Assembly (NCBI GenBank): GCA_900542145.1
Contig: UQMF01000004.1
Span: forward strand, 62,001 to 126,000
Length of the DNA: 64,000 bases
Direction: 5' to 3'
Origin: an uncultured Oscillospiraceae bacterium
Lineage (GTDB): Bacteria; Bacillota; Clostridia; Oscillospirales; Ruminococcaceae
Part shown: positions 57,087 to 64,000 of the stretch, piece by piece
Layout of the letters: each line of letters starts with the position of its first letter
How positions within the stretch are numbered: position 1 is the first letter of the stretch
Position numbers and translations under genes: made by a program
Notes under the pieces: model-generated
What the model was told of the DNA's origin: nothing
What the model saw: only the letters and a program-made list of their open reading frames with translations
Databases searched by the model: none

Positions 57087-58259
57087 ATGATAAATACACT
57101 TATTTCGGCTGCTTCCGCCTTCAAGGAAGTGGAGCTGACGTTCCCGAACCTGTTCGGCGGCTTTACGATAAGCTACTTCCAGGGGTTCGAGCTTTTCGGT
57201 ATCAAAATCTACTGGTACGGCGTGCTGATCACCATCGGCGTTATCCTGGCGTACCTCTATGCCAGCCGCCGGGCTGAGAGCTTCGGCATTGGCAGGGAGA
57301 GAATGTTCGACGTCGTGTTCGTGGCGCTGATATGCGGATTCCTCGGGGCGAGAATATACTACTGCGTATTCCAGACCCTTGATCCGAACAGCGGAATCGA
57401 CTACGACTTCGTGACGACTTTTACGACGATCCGGGACGGCGGACTTGCGATCTACGGCGGCGTCATCGGCGGATTCCTCGGCGGATTCATCGCGTGCAGG
57501 GTGCGCAAGGTGAATTTCCGGGCGATGGCTGACCTGGCTTCCCTGGGATTCCTCATCGGACAGACTATAGGCAGATGGGGCAACTTCATCAACCAGGAAG
57601 CATTCGGTGCCACCTGCGAGCCGGACTGGATATTCGGCATGACCAGCGTTGACATCGTTGCAAGGGATCACCTGGCGGCAGGCACGCTTGTTCACCCCTG
57701 CTTCCTGTATGAGAGCGTGTGGTGCCTGCTCGGATTCATCGGGCTGCACTTCTATTCAAAGAAGCTGCGTACATTCGACGGCGAGATCATGCTGATGTAC
57801 CTCGCGTGGTACGGACTTGGCAGAGCGTGGATCGAGGGACTGCGCACCGACAGCCTTATGGCGGGTCAGTTCAAGATATCACAGGTGGTTGCCGCGATTT
57901 GCTTCGTGGTATGCACGGTGCTGGTTATCGTGTTCAAGATACTCACCGAAAAGAAGAATATTCCGCTGTACGTTACCACTGACGCCTGGAAGGAGCAGCA
58001 GGCTTCCGACCTCGAAGCGGCTAAGAATCCCAGGAAAAAGAAGAAGGAAGAGAAGCTGGCGCCCTCTATCCTGTCGGCGGATTCCGCTGACGTTACGCTG
58101 AACGACGGCAGCAGCGCGGAGGACTCCGCGGACCCGGAGGAGGATCCCACCGGAGAAGAGAGCGGCGAATCTGCTGAGGAAACAGCGGAGGATTCCGATG
58201 ACGCAGCCGGTGAAGCTGATGAGAATACAGAAACGACAGACGAAAGCGAGGAACAGTAA
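57087..58259 (+). CDS. lgt: Prolipoprotein diacylglyceryl transferase with acidic C-terminal tail
   Basis: The 390-residue protein has seven membrane helices and the Lgt signature GRWGNFINQEAFG (about residues 170-182) with essential Arg and Asn. It attaches a diacylglyceryl group to the lipobox Cys of lipoproteins, such as those at 5218, 20068 and 28235. A C-terminal region of about 95 residues is Lys-rich and then strongly acidic (Glu/Asp/Ser), absent from ordinary Lgt (about 260-290 residues). It is followed without gap by folD. Confidence 0.93.
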   Translation: MINTLISAASAFKEVELTFPNLFGGFTISYFQGFELFGIKIYWYGVLITIGVILAYLYASRRAESFGIGRERMFDVVFVALICGFLGARIYYCVFQTLDPNSGIDYDFVTTFTTIRDGGLAIYGGVIGGFLGGFIACRVRKVNFRAMADLASLGFLIGQTIGRWGNFINQEAFGATCEPDWIFGMTSVDIVARDHLAAGTLVHPCFLYESVWCLLGFIGLHFYSKKLRTFDGEIMLMYLAWYGLGRAWIEGLRTDSLMAGQFKISQVVAAICFVVCTVLVIVFKILTEKKNIPLYVTTDAWKEQQASDLEAAKNPRKKKKEEKLAPSILSADSADVTLNDGSSAEDSADPEEDPTGEESGESAEETAEDSDDAAGEADENTETTDESEEQ

Positions 58260-59102
58260 ATGGCAGCACAGATAATTGATGGAAAGGCAGTTTCCGCGAA
58301 GGTAAAGGAAGAAGTCCGCGCTGAGATAGAGCGCGAGGGGCTTGACGTAGGACTGGCGGTAGTCATCGTCGGCGACGACCCTGCGAGCCGCGTATACGTC
58401 AACAACAAGAAGAAGGCGTGCGAGGTCTGCGGAATCAAGAGCTATGAGTACGCACTTCCGGCGGAAACCTCCGAAGAACAGCTGATGGAGCTTATCGACA
58501 CCCTTAATGCGGACGCAAAGGTGAACGGTATCCTGGTGCAGCTTCCTCTGCCGAAGCACCTTAACGAGGAGGCTGTCATTGCAAGGATATCCCCCCTCAA
58601 GGACGTGGACGCATTCTCCGCTTCCAATGTTGGCAAGATCATGATAGGCAATTACGCGTTCCTGCCCTGCACTCCGGCTGGCTGCATGGAGCTTATCCAC
58701 AGCACCGGCATTGACGTTTCCGGCAAGGAGTGCGTGGTCATCGGCCGCTCCAACATCGTTGGCAAGCCCATGGCAATGCTGCTCCTGCATGAGAACGGCA
58801 CCGTGACCATCTGCCACTCCCGTACAAAGAATCTCAAGGAAGTCTGCCAGCGTGCGGATATCCTGGTTGCCGCTGTCGGCAGACCCGGTTTCGTTACCGG
58901 CGACATGGTGAAGCCCGGCGCAGTAGTAATCGACGTCGGGATCAACCGTAATTCCGAGGGCAAGCTGTGCGGCGACTGCGTATTCGACGAGTGCGCCGAG
59001 AAGGCTTCCTACATTACCCCTGTACCCGGCGGTGTAGGTCCCATGACCATCGCAATGCTGATGAAGAACACCGTTATGGCTAAGCGCATTCAGTCCAGAT
59101 GA
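58260..59102 (+). CDS. folD: Methylenetetrahydrofolate dehydrogenase/cyclohydrolase FolD
   Basis: The 280-residue bifunctional enzyme converts 5,10-methylene- to 10-formyl-tetrahydrofolate. YVNNKKKACE carries the catalytic Lys; KDVDAFSASN, PCTPAGC and GRSNIVGKPMA are family motifs. The ATG directly follows the lgt stop. Confidence 0.96.
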   Translation: MAAQIIDGKAVSAKVKEEVRAEIEREGLDVGLAVVIVGDDPASRVYVNNKKKACEVCGIKSYEYALPAETSEEQLMELIDTLNADAKVNGILVQLPLPKHLNEEAVIARISPLKDVDAFSASNVGKIMIGNYAFLPCTPAGCMELIHSTGIDVSGKECVVIGRSNIVGKPMAMLLLHENGTVTICHSRTKNLKEVCQRADILVAAVGRPGFVTGDMVKPGAVVIDVGINRNSEGKLCGDCVFDECAEKASYITPVPGGVGPMTIAMLMKNTVMAKRIQSR

Positions 59103-59272
59103 GAAAGGACGCTAAGCCTTTCCTGCGCAACGCGCTGATACTCACGGCTGCCACCGCTCTGGTGGCATTGCTGATGAACGAGTGGGGCGCCGCGCAGATC
59201 ATCATAATAGTACTGCTTGCGCTTATCTCGGCAGGGCAGTGGGCGCTGTTTCTTTATATGAAGAAGAAATAG
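59099..59272 (+). CDS. 57-residue two-helix membrane peptide
   Basis: An ATG overlaps the folD stop as ATGA and opens a frame of 57 codons: a short basic head (MRKDAKPFLRN), a first hydrophobic helix (about 12-26), a short NEWG turn, a second helix (about 31-53) and an MKKK end. Composition and coupling indicate a real membrane peptide; no function is known. It is the last gene of the operon. Confidence 0.72.
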   Translation: MRKDAKPFLRNALILTAATALVALLMNEWGAAQIIIIVLLALISAGQWALFLYMKKK

Positions 59273-59288
59273 GCAGGGGAGATGGAAG

Positions 59289-59448
59289 TTCTGAATTCGG
59301 AATGCAGAATTTCGGTGTCGGCTTCGCCGACGATCATAAAACAAATGGGCTGCGTAGTTATCGCAGCCCTTTATTTTCCGGACAATCAGAATTCGTCCCA
59401 CGGAGTGAGACACAATAATTCCGCATTCCGAATTACGCATTCTGAATT
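59289..59448. repeat. 160-bp inverted-repeat (MITE-like) element
   Basis: The ends carry inverted copies of AATTCGGAATGC(A/G)GAATT within 23- and 32-base arms (59289-59311 and 59417-59448). The interior holds a GTCGGC-TTC-GCCGAC hairpin and a terminator. No frame is coded. The right arm supplies the stop codon and last residues of the neighbouring transporter gene. Confidence 0.7.
59347..59377 (+). terminator. Terminator inside the repeat element
   Basis: GGGCTGCG-TAGTTAT-CGCAGCCC followed by TTTATTTT; it closes the M16-lgt-folD operon. Confidence 0.8.
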
Positions 59449-60560
59449 ATCCCATTTATCCCCCACTGCGCCGCCATCAGTACCGCAAGCACGGCGAAGT
59501 TGTATATCGTGAACTCCAGAAAATAGCGCCCTTTCCGCGCTTCTCCGGAGGCGCAGTACAGCTTGAATGAGATGAGGCTTGCAAGGGAGGCGATGAGCGT
59601 GCCCAGACCGCCTATATCCACGCCCAGCATGAGCTGACCGGCGTTCTCAGTGAATCCGGACAGCATGACTGCGCAGGGAACATTGCTTATCACCTGGGAC
59701 AGAGCGGCGCCTACCAGAAGCTCGCGCCCGGTCACGATTCCGCTGATGAATCCCTTCACCGCAGGTATCGCCGAGATATTTCCCACGAACACAAAGAAGC
59801 ACACGAATGTGCCCAGCAGCGCGTAATCTACCCGGGCAAACACCCGGCGGTCCGCGATGAGCACGCACGCCAGCGTGATCACAAGGGAAATGCGCCAGTC
59901 CAGCAGGCGGACCACCGTGCACAGACTTGCCGCCGCAGCAACGCTGTAGAGCACCACCCGGAGCTTCCCGGACCTGGATCCGGAAGCGGATTCCCGGATC
60001 GCAGGCTCAAGTTCCTGCGATGGGATAAGCAGCGCCGACAGCGCGATGATCACAAGGCTTATCACTGTCGGAGGTAGCATGGTACGGAAGAATTCCCCGA
60101 GGGGCATCTGATAGTGGGAATAGATGTACAGATTCTGCGGATTCCCCATCGGCGTGGTCATGGAGCCGAGGTTGGCAGCGGCGGTTTCCAGGACCACCGT
60201 GCGGATCGTAACCTCCGGGCGGCATCGGAACAGTGTTATCGTCAGCGGAACAAGTGTTATCAGCGAAACGTCGTTGGTCACCAGCATGGCGAGGAAAAAG
60301 CACATCAGCGACAGAGCCGCTCCGAGCGTCCGGGTATTCCGGAATCGCCGCGTAAGCACTCCGGACAGCTTCCGGAATGCGCCTATGCTTCCGAAGCCCT
60401 GCACCGCCGCCATAAGGCAGAACAGCAGCCCGAGCGTGGACCAGTCCACATATCCGAGATAATCCGCATTCGGCGGCACGAATATCATTGAAATGAGCGC
60501 CGCTGCGAAGGCTATGCACAGTACGGTTTCCCTCTTGATGAATTTAACTATTGCAGACAT
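59433..60560 (-). CDS. SLC13/citrate-type anion transporter
   Basis: The 375-residue protein has about ten membrane segments with two hairpin signatures, LVTNDVSLITLVPL and SNVPCAVML, typical of the ion transporter superfamily (citrate, dicarboxylate, NhaD, ArsB). The TPMGNPQNLYI segment is the transport-site hairpin. The ion is not predictable. Its final residues and stop codon come from the end of the 160-bp repeat. Confidence 0.88.
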   Translation of the reverse strand: MSAIVKFIKRETVLCIAFAAALISMIFVPPNADYLGYVDWSTLGLLFCLMAAVQGFGSIGAFRKLSGVLTRRFRNTRTLGAALSLMCFFLAMLVTNDVSLITLVPLTITLFRCRPEVTIRTVVLETAAANLGSMTTPMGNPQNLYIYSHYQMPLGEFFRTMLPPTVISLVIIALSALLIPSQELEPAIRESASGSRSGKLRVVLYSVAAAASLCTVVRLLDWRISLVITLACVLIADRRVFARVDYALLGTFVCFFVFVGNISAIPAVKGFISGIVTGRELLVGAALSQVISNVPCAVMLSGFTENAGQLMLGVDIGGLGTLIASLASLISFKLYCASGEARKGRYFLEFTIYNFAVLAVLMAAQWGINGIIQNA

Positions 60561-60582
60561 ATGTTTACATTCCCCGGAAATT

Positions 60583-60608
60583 ACGCCGGTTCCATAAAGA
60601 GCCGGCGT
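60583..60608. terminator. Hairpin between the diguanylate cyclase and transporter genes
   Basis: ACGCCGGTTC pairs with GAGCCGGCGT (one mismatch); weakly T-rich on either side. It is only a possible terminator. Confidence 0.4.
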
Positions 60609-60614
60609 TTATTG

Positions 60615-61718
60615 TCATTCAACTATAATTACGTTCTTTCCGCTGGTCTTGCCGCGGTACAGCCGCTTGTCCACGGTGTTCAGCAGGGCGTCTATGTCGG
60701 TATTGCTGTCGCGGCTCGTGGCAAATCCGAAGGTCATGGATACATTCACGGACCTGCCGTCGTATTCCAGCCCCATGGAGTTTATCTCCGCGCGGATACG
60801 GCTGACCACCGGCAGGCAGGAATCAGCGCTGCCGTGCATTATCAGCAGGATCTCCTCGCCGCCCCAGCGGCATGCCGTGTCGGATTCCGGCAGGTTGCGC
60901 ATTATCGTTTCTGCAACGGAGCGCAGTACAATGTCGCCGCATTCGTGTCCGTAGGTGTCGTTGACCTTCTTAAAGTCGTCGATATCGCCCATTACAATGC
61001 AGAAAGGTTCGCTGCAATGTTTCAGTTCGATCAGTTTGGTGTTGAGGCTGTGTCGGTTATAAAGTCCGGTGAGTGCGTCGTGGGTCGCAGTGAAATTCAG
61101 ACGATCGTTGGTTGCGTTCAGCTTCTTTATAAGGGAGTGTATCTCCAGAATGAACAGGCAGGAGAATCCGAACAGCAGAATAAGGTTGAACACGACATTG
61201 ACGGCGCGCATTAAGTCTATCTCGCAGCGGGTGAGTTCCCGGCGCGTGGTGTAGTAGACCGGGGTGCTGAGATAATTGATGAGAAGTCCTGCCAACAGCA
61301 GTGCAATGGACATAAGCGTGAATATAATGGTCCAGCGCTTGAAAATCTTGTTGCTGCAGGTAAGGAACAGATAGTACAGCACCACCGGGATAGTCATCAT
61401 TGTATACAGGAAGAAGCAGGTGTCCGCTCCCAGGAACAGCGTGCACAGGAACGCGTGAATACTTATTTCAAAGTACATTGAGCGTATCCACGCAAGGGCG
61501 TGCTTTTCGAACGAGTCCTTCTTGCAGTTGGCGCCCATTATTATGTAAAGCGTGACGCTGAACACATTGAACACTACCATCGTGTTCAGCTGTATCACAA
61601 GGAAAATCACCAGGAACGTCAAATGCATGAACGCACCGGAAAACGCTGCCGCCATGTATTTCAGCGACTTGTCGATCTTCAGATCAAGAATATCCAATTT
61701 CTTTTTTTCTCTGTTCAT
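60615..61718 (-). CDS. Membrane diguanylate cyclase (GGDEF domain)
   Basis: The 367-residue protein has about six or seven membrane helices (about 20-205) followed by a GGDEF domain (about 215-367). The signature is WGGEEI, so Phe of GGDEF is replaced by Ile, and DIDDFKKVNDTYGH is intact. The product-inhibition I-site RxxD is PESD, so c-di-GMP feedback should be lost. It should make c-di-GMP in response to a membrane-sensed signal. The start is ATG 61718, with GGAG eight bases upstream. Confidence 0.9.
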   Translation of the reverse strand: MNREKKKLDILDLKIDKSLKYMAAAFSGAFMHLTFLVIFLVIQLNTMVVFNVFSVTLYIIMGANCKKDSFEKHALAWIRSMYFEISIHAFLCTLFLGADTCFFLYTMMTIPVVLYYLFLTCSNKIFKRWTIIFTLMSIALLLAGLLINYLSTPVYYTTRRELTRCEIDLMRAVNVVFNLILLFGFSCLFILEIHSLIKKLNATNDRLNFTATHDALTGLYNRHSLNTKLIELKHCSEPFCIVMGDIDDFKKVNDTYGHECGDIVLRSVAETIMRNLPESDTACRWGGEEILLIMHGSADSCLPVVSRIRAEINSMGLEYDGRSVNVSMTFGFATSRDSNTDIDALLNTVDKRLYRGKTSGKNVIIVE

Positions 61719-61831
61719 TTTCACAACTCCAAATCAGTCTTGCCTAACACCAAACTATATCCATGTTTACTATTATAAATCCTTTACGATAAATTTTCAA
61801 GGCTAAATTGAAAATTTTTTTAAATACCCCC

Positions 61832-61860
61832 TTGAAATTTTCAGATAAGTATGATAGAAT
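61832..61860 (+). promoter_or_regulatory. Promoter of the GH31 gene
   Basis: TTGAAA at 61832-61837, a 17-base spacer and TAGAAT at 61855-61860. Confidence 0.75.
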
Positions 61861-61875
61861 AAGTACATCGGGTGT

Positions 61876-61887
61876 GTAATCGATTAC
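61876..61887. promoter_or_regulatory. Palindromic operator downstream of the GH31 promoter
   Basis: The 12-bp perfect palindrome GTAATCGATTAC lies about 9-20 bases after the expected transcription start, the classical place for LacI/GalR-type repressor binding. No LacI gene is in the window. Confidence 0.6.
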
Positions 61888-61928
61888 CCACCCATTACGG
61901 AGAAATCTTTTTACGGAGGATAACACCA

Positions 61929-64000
61929 ATGAAGTATGCAGACGGATTATGGCTGAACAAGCCCGGTTATGGCGTAAACTACGCAACACAGATGTACGAG
62001 GTAACAGCAGATGAGACCTCCATCAACGTGCTTGCCACAAATCAGTGGATCGGCAACAGAGGCATGACCCTGGGCGGTCCTGTTCTTGAGATCACATTTA
62101 CTTCCACACTGGAGAACACGATAAAGGTGTCCATCGACCACTACAAGGGCAGAGTACATAAGACACCGGATTTCCAGCTCAACGAGGACAAGAACTTCAA
62201 GCCCGTTATCAAGGAAACTGAGGACGCATTCGAGCTCATTTCCGGCAGCACCAAGGTTGTTGTCGCAAAGGGCGGCGCATGGGATATCAAGTACTACTAC
62301 AACGACAAGCTGCTCACCAAGGAAGGCTGGCGCACCACCTCCTACATCACCGAGGACCAGTGGAAAACCAACGAGCGCATGGCAAACGACCAGATGAAGC
62401 CGTTCTTCTCCCACGATGAGACCGCTGACGGCGCTGTAATGCGTGAGATGCTCAATATCTCCGTCGGCGAGAACCTTTACGGCTTCGGCGAGAAGTTCTC
62501 CACCTTCGTAAAGAACGGTCAGACCGTCGAGGTATGGAATAACGATGGCGGCACAAGCTCCGAGCAGAGCTACAAGTCCATTCCGTTCTATGTATCCTCC
62601 AGAAACTACGGCGTGTTCGTAAACCACCCCGAGAAGGTAACATTCGAGGTTGCAAGCGAAACAGTTTCCAAGGTTGCTTTCTCCGTTCAGGGCGAGCACC
62701 TGGAATACTTTGTTATCGGCGGCGAGAAGCTGACTGACGTGGTTTCCACTTACACCACGCTGACCGGCAAGCCGGCTCTTACTCCGGCGTATACATTCGG
62801 TCTGTGGCTGACCACTTCCTTCACCACCAACTACGACGAGGCTACTGTTTCCAGCTTCATCGACGGCATGGCTGAGCGCGATATTCCGCTGGAGGTATTC
62901 CACTTCGACTGCTTCTGGATGAAGGAATTCAACTGGTGCGACCTCACCTGGGACAAGAGAATGTTCCCGGATCCCAAGGCTATGCTCGACAGACTGAAGG
63001 CAAAGGGTCTGGAGATCTGCGTATGGATCAACTCCTACATCGCACAGCGTTCTTCCATGTTCGACGAGGGCGTTAAGGGCGGATACTTCCTCAAGACCAA
63101 GGACGGCAGCGTATGGCAGGGCGATATGTGGCAGCCTGGCATGGCTATCGTGGACTTTACCAACCCGGCTGCATGCGAGTGGTACAAGGGCAAGCTCCGC
63201 GCACTCTGCGAGATGGGCGTGAATGCGTTCAAGACCGACTTCGGCGAGCGTATCCCGACCAAGGACGTTGTTTACTACGACGGCAGCGATCCCTACAAGA
63301 TGCACAACTACTACACCTACCTCTATAACAAGTGCGTATTCGAGGTGCTCGAGGAATTCTACGGCAAGGACAAGGCGTGCCTGTTCGCGCGTTCCGCTAC
63401 AGTCGGCGGTCAGCAGTTCCCGGTACACTGGGGCGGCGACTGCTTCTCCAACTACGAATCCATGTGGGAGACTCTCCGCGGCGGACTTTCTCTCTGCATG
63501 AGCGGCTTCGGCTACTTCAGCCACGACATCTCCGGCTTTGAGGCTCAGGGTACTCCCGACCTCTATAAGAGATGGTGCGCATTCGGACTTATGTCCTCCC
63601 ACTCCAGACTGCACGGCAACAGCTCCTACCGCGTTCCGTGGAACTTCGACGAGGAGAGCTGCGACGTACTCCGTCACTGGACTAAGCTCAAGGGCAAGCT
63701 GATGCCTTACCTCTGGGCACAGGCTCAGAAGACCCACGCTACCGGCGTTCCGATGATGAGAGCAATGGTCATGGAATATTCCGACGATCCTGCTACCCTG
63801 TCCCTCGACCGTCAGTACATGCTCGGCGACAACCTGCTGGTTGCCCCGGTATTCAACGAAGAGGGCATCGCGGACTTCTATGTACCTGCCGGCAACTGGA
63901 CTGATATCCAGAGCGGCAAGGTATACGAGGGCGGCAAGTGGTACTCCACCAAGAACAACTACTTCGAGATGCCTGTCCTGGCTAAGCCGAACAGCATCGT
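61929..64000 (+). CDS. GH31 alpha-xylosidase (YicI-like), cut by window end
   Basis: The visible 690 residues have the GH31 layout: an N-terminal beta-sandwich, a TIM barrel and the start of the C-terminal domains. The nucleophile is Asp437 in KTDFGERIP, identical to E. coli YicI, and the acid/base Asp504 lies in WGGDC. The KTDFGER context separates alpha-xylosidases from alpha-glucosidases. It should release xylose from xyloglucan-type oligosaccharides. There is no signal peptide. The start at 61929 follows GGAGGATAACACCA. The opposite strand is also open for a long way but that is a compositional shadow. Confidence 0.93.
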   Translation, partial: MKYADGLWLNKPGYGVNYATQMYEVTADETSINVLATNQWIGNRGMTLGGPVLEITFTSTLENTIKVSIDHYKGRVHKTPDFQLNEDKNFKPVIKETEDAFELISGSTKVVVAKGGAWDIKYYYNDKLLTKEGWRTTSYITEDQWKTNERMANDQMKPFFSHDETADGAVMREMLNISVGENLYGFGEKFSTFVKNGQTVEVWNNDGGTSSEQSYKSIPFYVSSRNYGVFVNHPEKVTFEVASETVSKVAFSVQGEHLEYFVIGGEKLTDVVSTYTTLTGKPALTPAYTFGLWLTTSFTTNYDEATVSSFIDGMAERDIPLEVFHFDCFWMKEFNWCDLTWDKRMFPDPKAMLDRLKAKGLEICVWINSYIAQRSSMFDEGVKGGYFLKTKDGSVWQGDMWQPGMAIVDFTNPAACEWYKGKLRALCEMGVNAFKTDFGERIPTKDVVYYDGSDPYKMHNYYTYLYNKCVFEVLEEFYGKDKACLFARSATVGGQQFPVHWGGDCFSNYESMWETLRGGLSLCMSGFGYFSHDISGFEAQGTPDLYKRWCAFGLMSSHSRLHGNSSYRVPWNFDEESCDVLRHWTKLKGKLMPYLWAQAQKTHATGVPMMRAMVMEYSDDPATLSLDRQYMLGDNLLVAPVFNEEGIADFYVPAGNWTDIQSGKVYEGGKWYSTKNNYFEMPVLAKPNSI

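Noticed and set aside
61947..63737. A 596-codon open frame on the minus strand
   Set aside because: It is the complement of the GH31 alpha-xylosidase gene, which has a ribosome binding site, promoter and catalytic motifs. The minus frame encodes no recognisable family and results from codon bias.

Overview
The window looks like chromosomal DNA of a Gram-positive anaerobe of the class Clostridia, most likely a gut or rumen member of the Oscillospiraceae/Ruminococcaceae. Evidence: GC-rich codon use over most of its length, AGGAGG-type ribosome binding sites, near-perfect TTGACA-N17-TATAAT promoters, lipoproteins with Gram-positive style signals, a DUF1540 protein, a YmfF/YmfH M16 peptidase pair, a ZapA-U32 peptidase pair and many plant-glycan enzymes. 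I do not name a species. No rRNA, CRISPR array or intact prophage is visible.

Layout. 1-3.7 kb: end of a sugar ABC transporter binding protein, a GH127 beta-L-arabinofuranosidase and an AraC regulator. 3.7-5.1 kb: a membrane-anchored serpin. 5.2-10.1 kb: a beta-helix lipoprotein, a 200-bp palindromic repeat and a HAD/pseudouridine synthase/DUF3810 operon. 10.3 kb: tRNA-Leu(CAG). 10.5-15.1 kb: an AT-richer island with a GH2 glycosidase, an EamA exporter and a divergent AraC regulator, ending in debris of a serine recombinase, a helicase and a beheaded AraC gene; I read it as the remnant of an integrated element. 15.6-19.9 kb: CobU, PilT, a uridine-kinase-like enzyme, an acetyltransferase and a FliB-like protein. 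20-23 kb: a lipoprotein, an AlkD-like glycosylase and a VanY carboxypeptidase with a beta-solenoid stalk. 23.1-26 kb: copper operon csoR-copA with copZ fused in frame. 26-27.8 kb: an aldolase-like enzyme and tRNA-Thr, tRNA-Tyr and tRNA-Leu(GAG).

27.9-30.1 kb (minus): histidine phosphatase, small protein, TraB lipoprotein, DUF2508. 30.4-37.0 kb: an XRE regulator and the minus-strand operon rlmB / degenerate P-type ATPase / tadA / flippase. 37.1-41.2 kb (minus): zapA with a long coiled coil, U32 peptidase, rhomboid. 41.5-46.2 kb (plus): the rod-shape operon mreB-mreC-mreD-mrdA, divergent from zapA, so division and elongation functions share one intergenic region. 46.2-48.9 kb: small and hypothetical genes, including a 40-residue Gln/Asn-rich peptide. 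49-54.3 kb (minus): glycolytic genes pgk, tpiA and gpmI with a secreted leucine-rich-repeat protein between pgk and tpiA. 54.5-59.3 kb (plus): M16 pair, lgt, folD and a 57-residue membrane peptide in one tightly packed operon. 59.3-61.7 kb: a 160-bp inverted-repeat element, an anion transporter and a diguanylate cyclase. 61.9 kb to the end: the start of a GH31 alpha-xylosidase gene behind a palindromic operator.

The least explained item is the 1047-residue protein at 33016-36159: it has the layout of a P1B-type ATPase, but the phosphorylated Asp, the CPC motif and the ATP-hinge motifs have been replaced, and it carries a 470-residue charged coiled-coil head.
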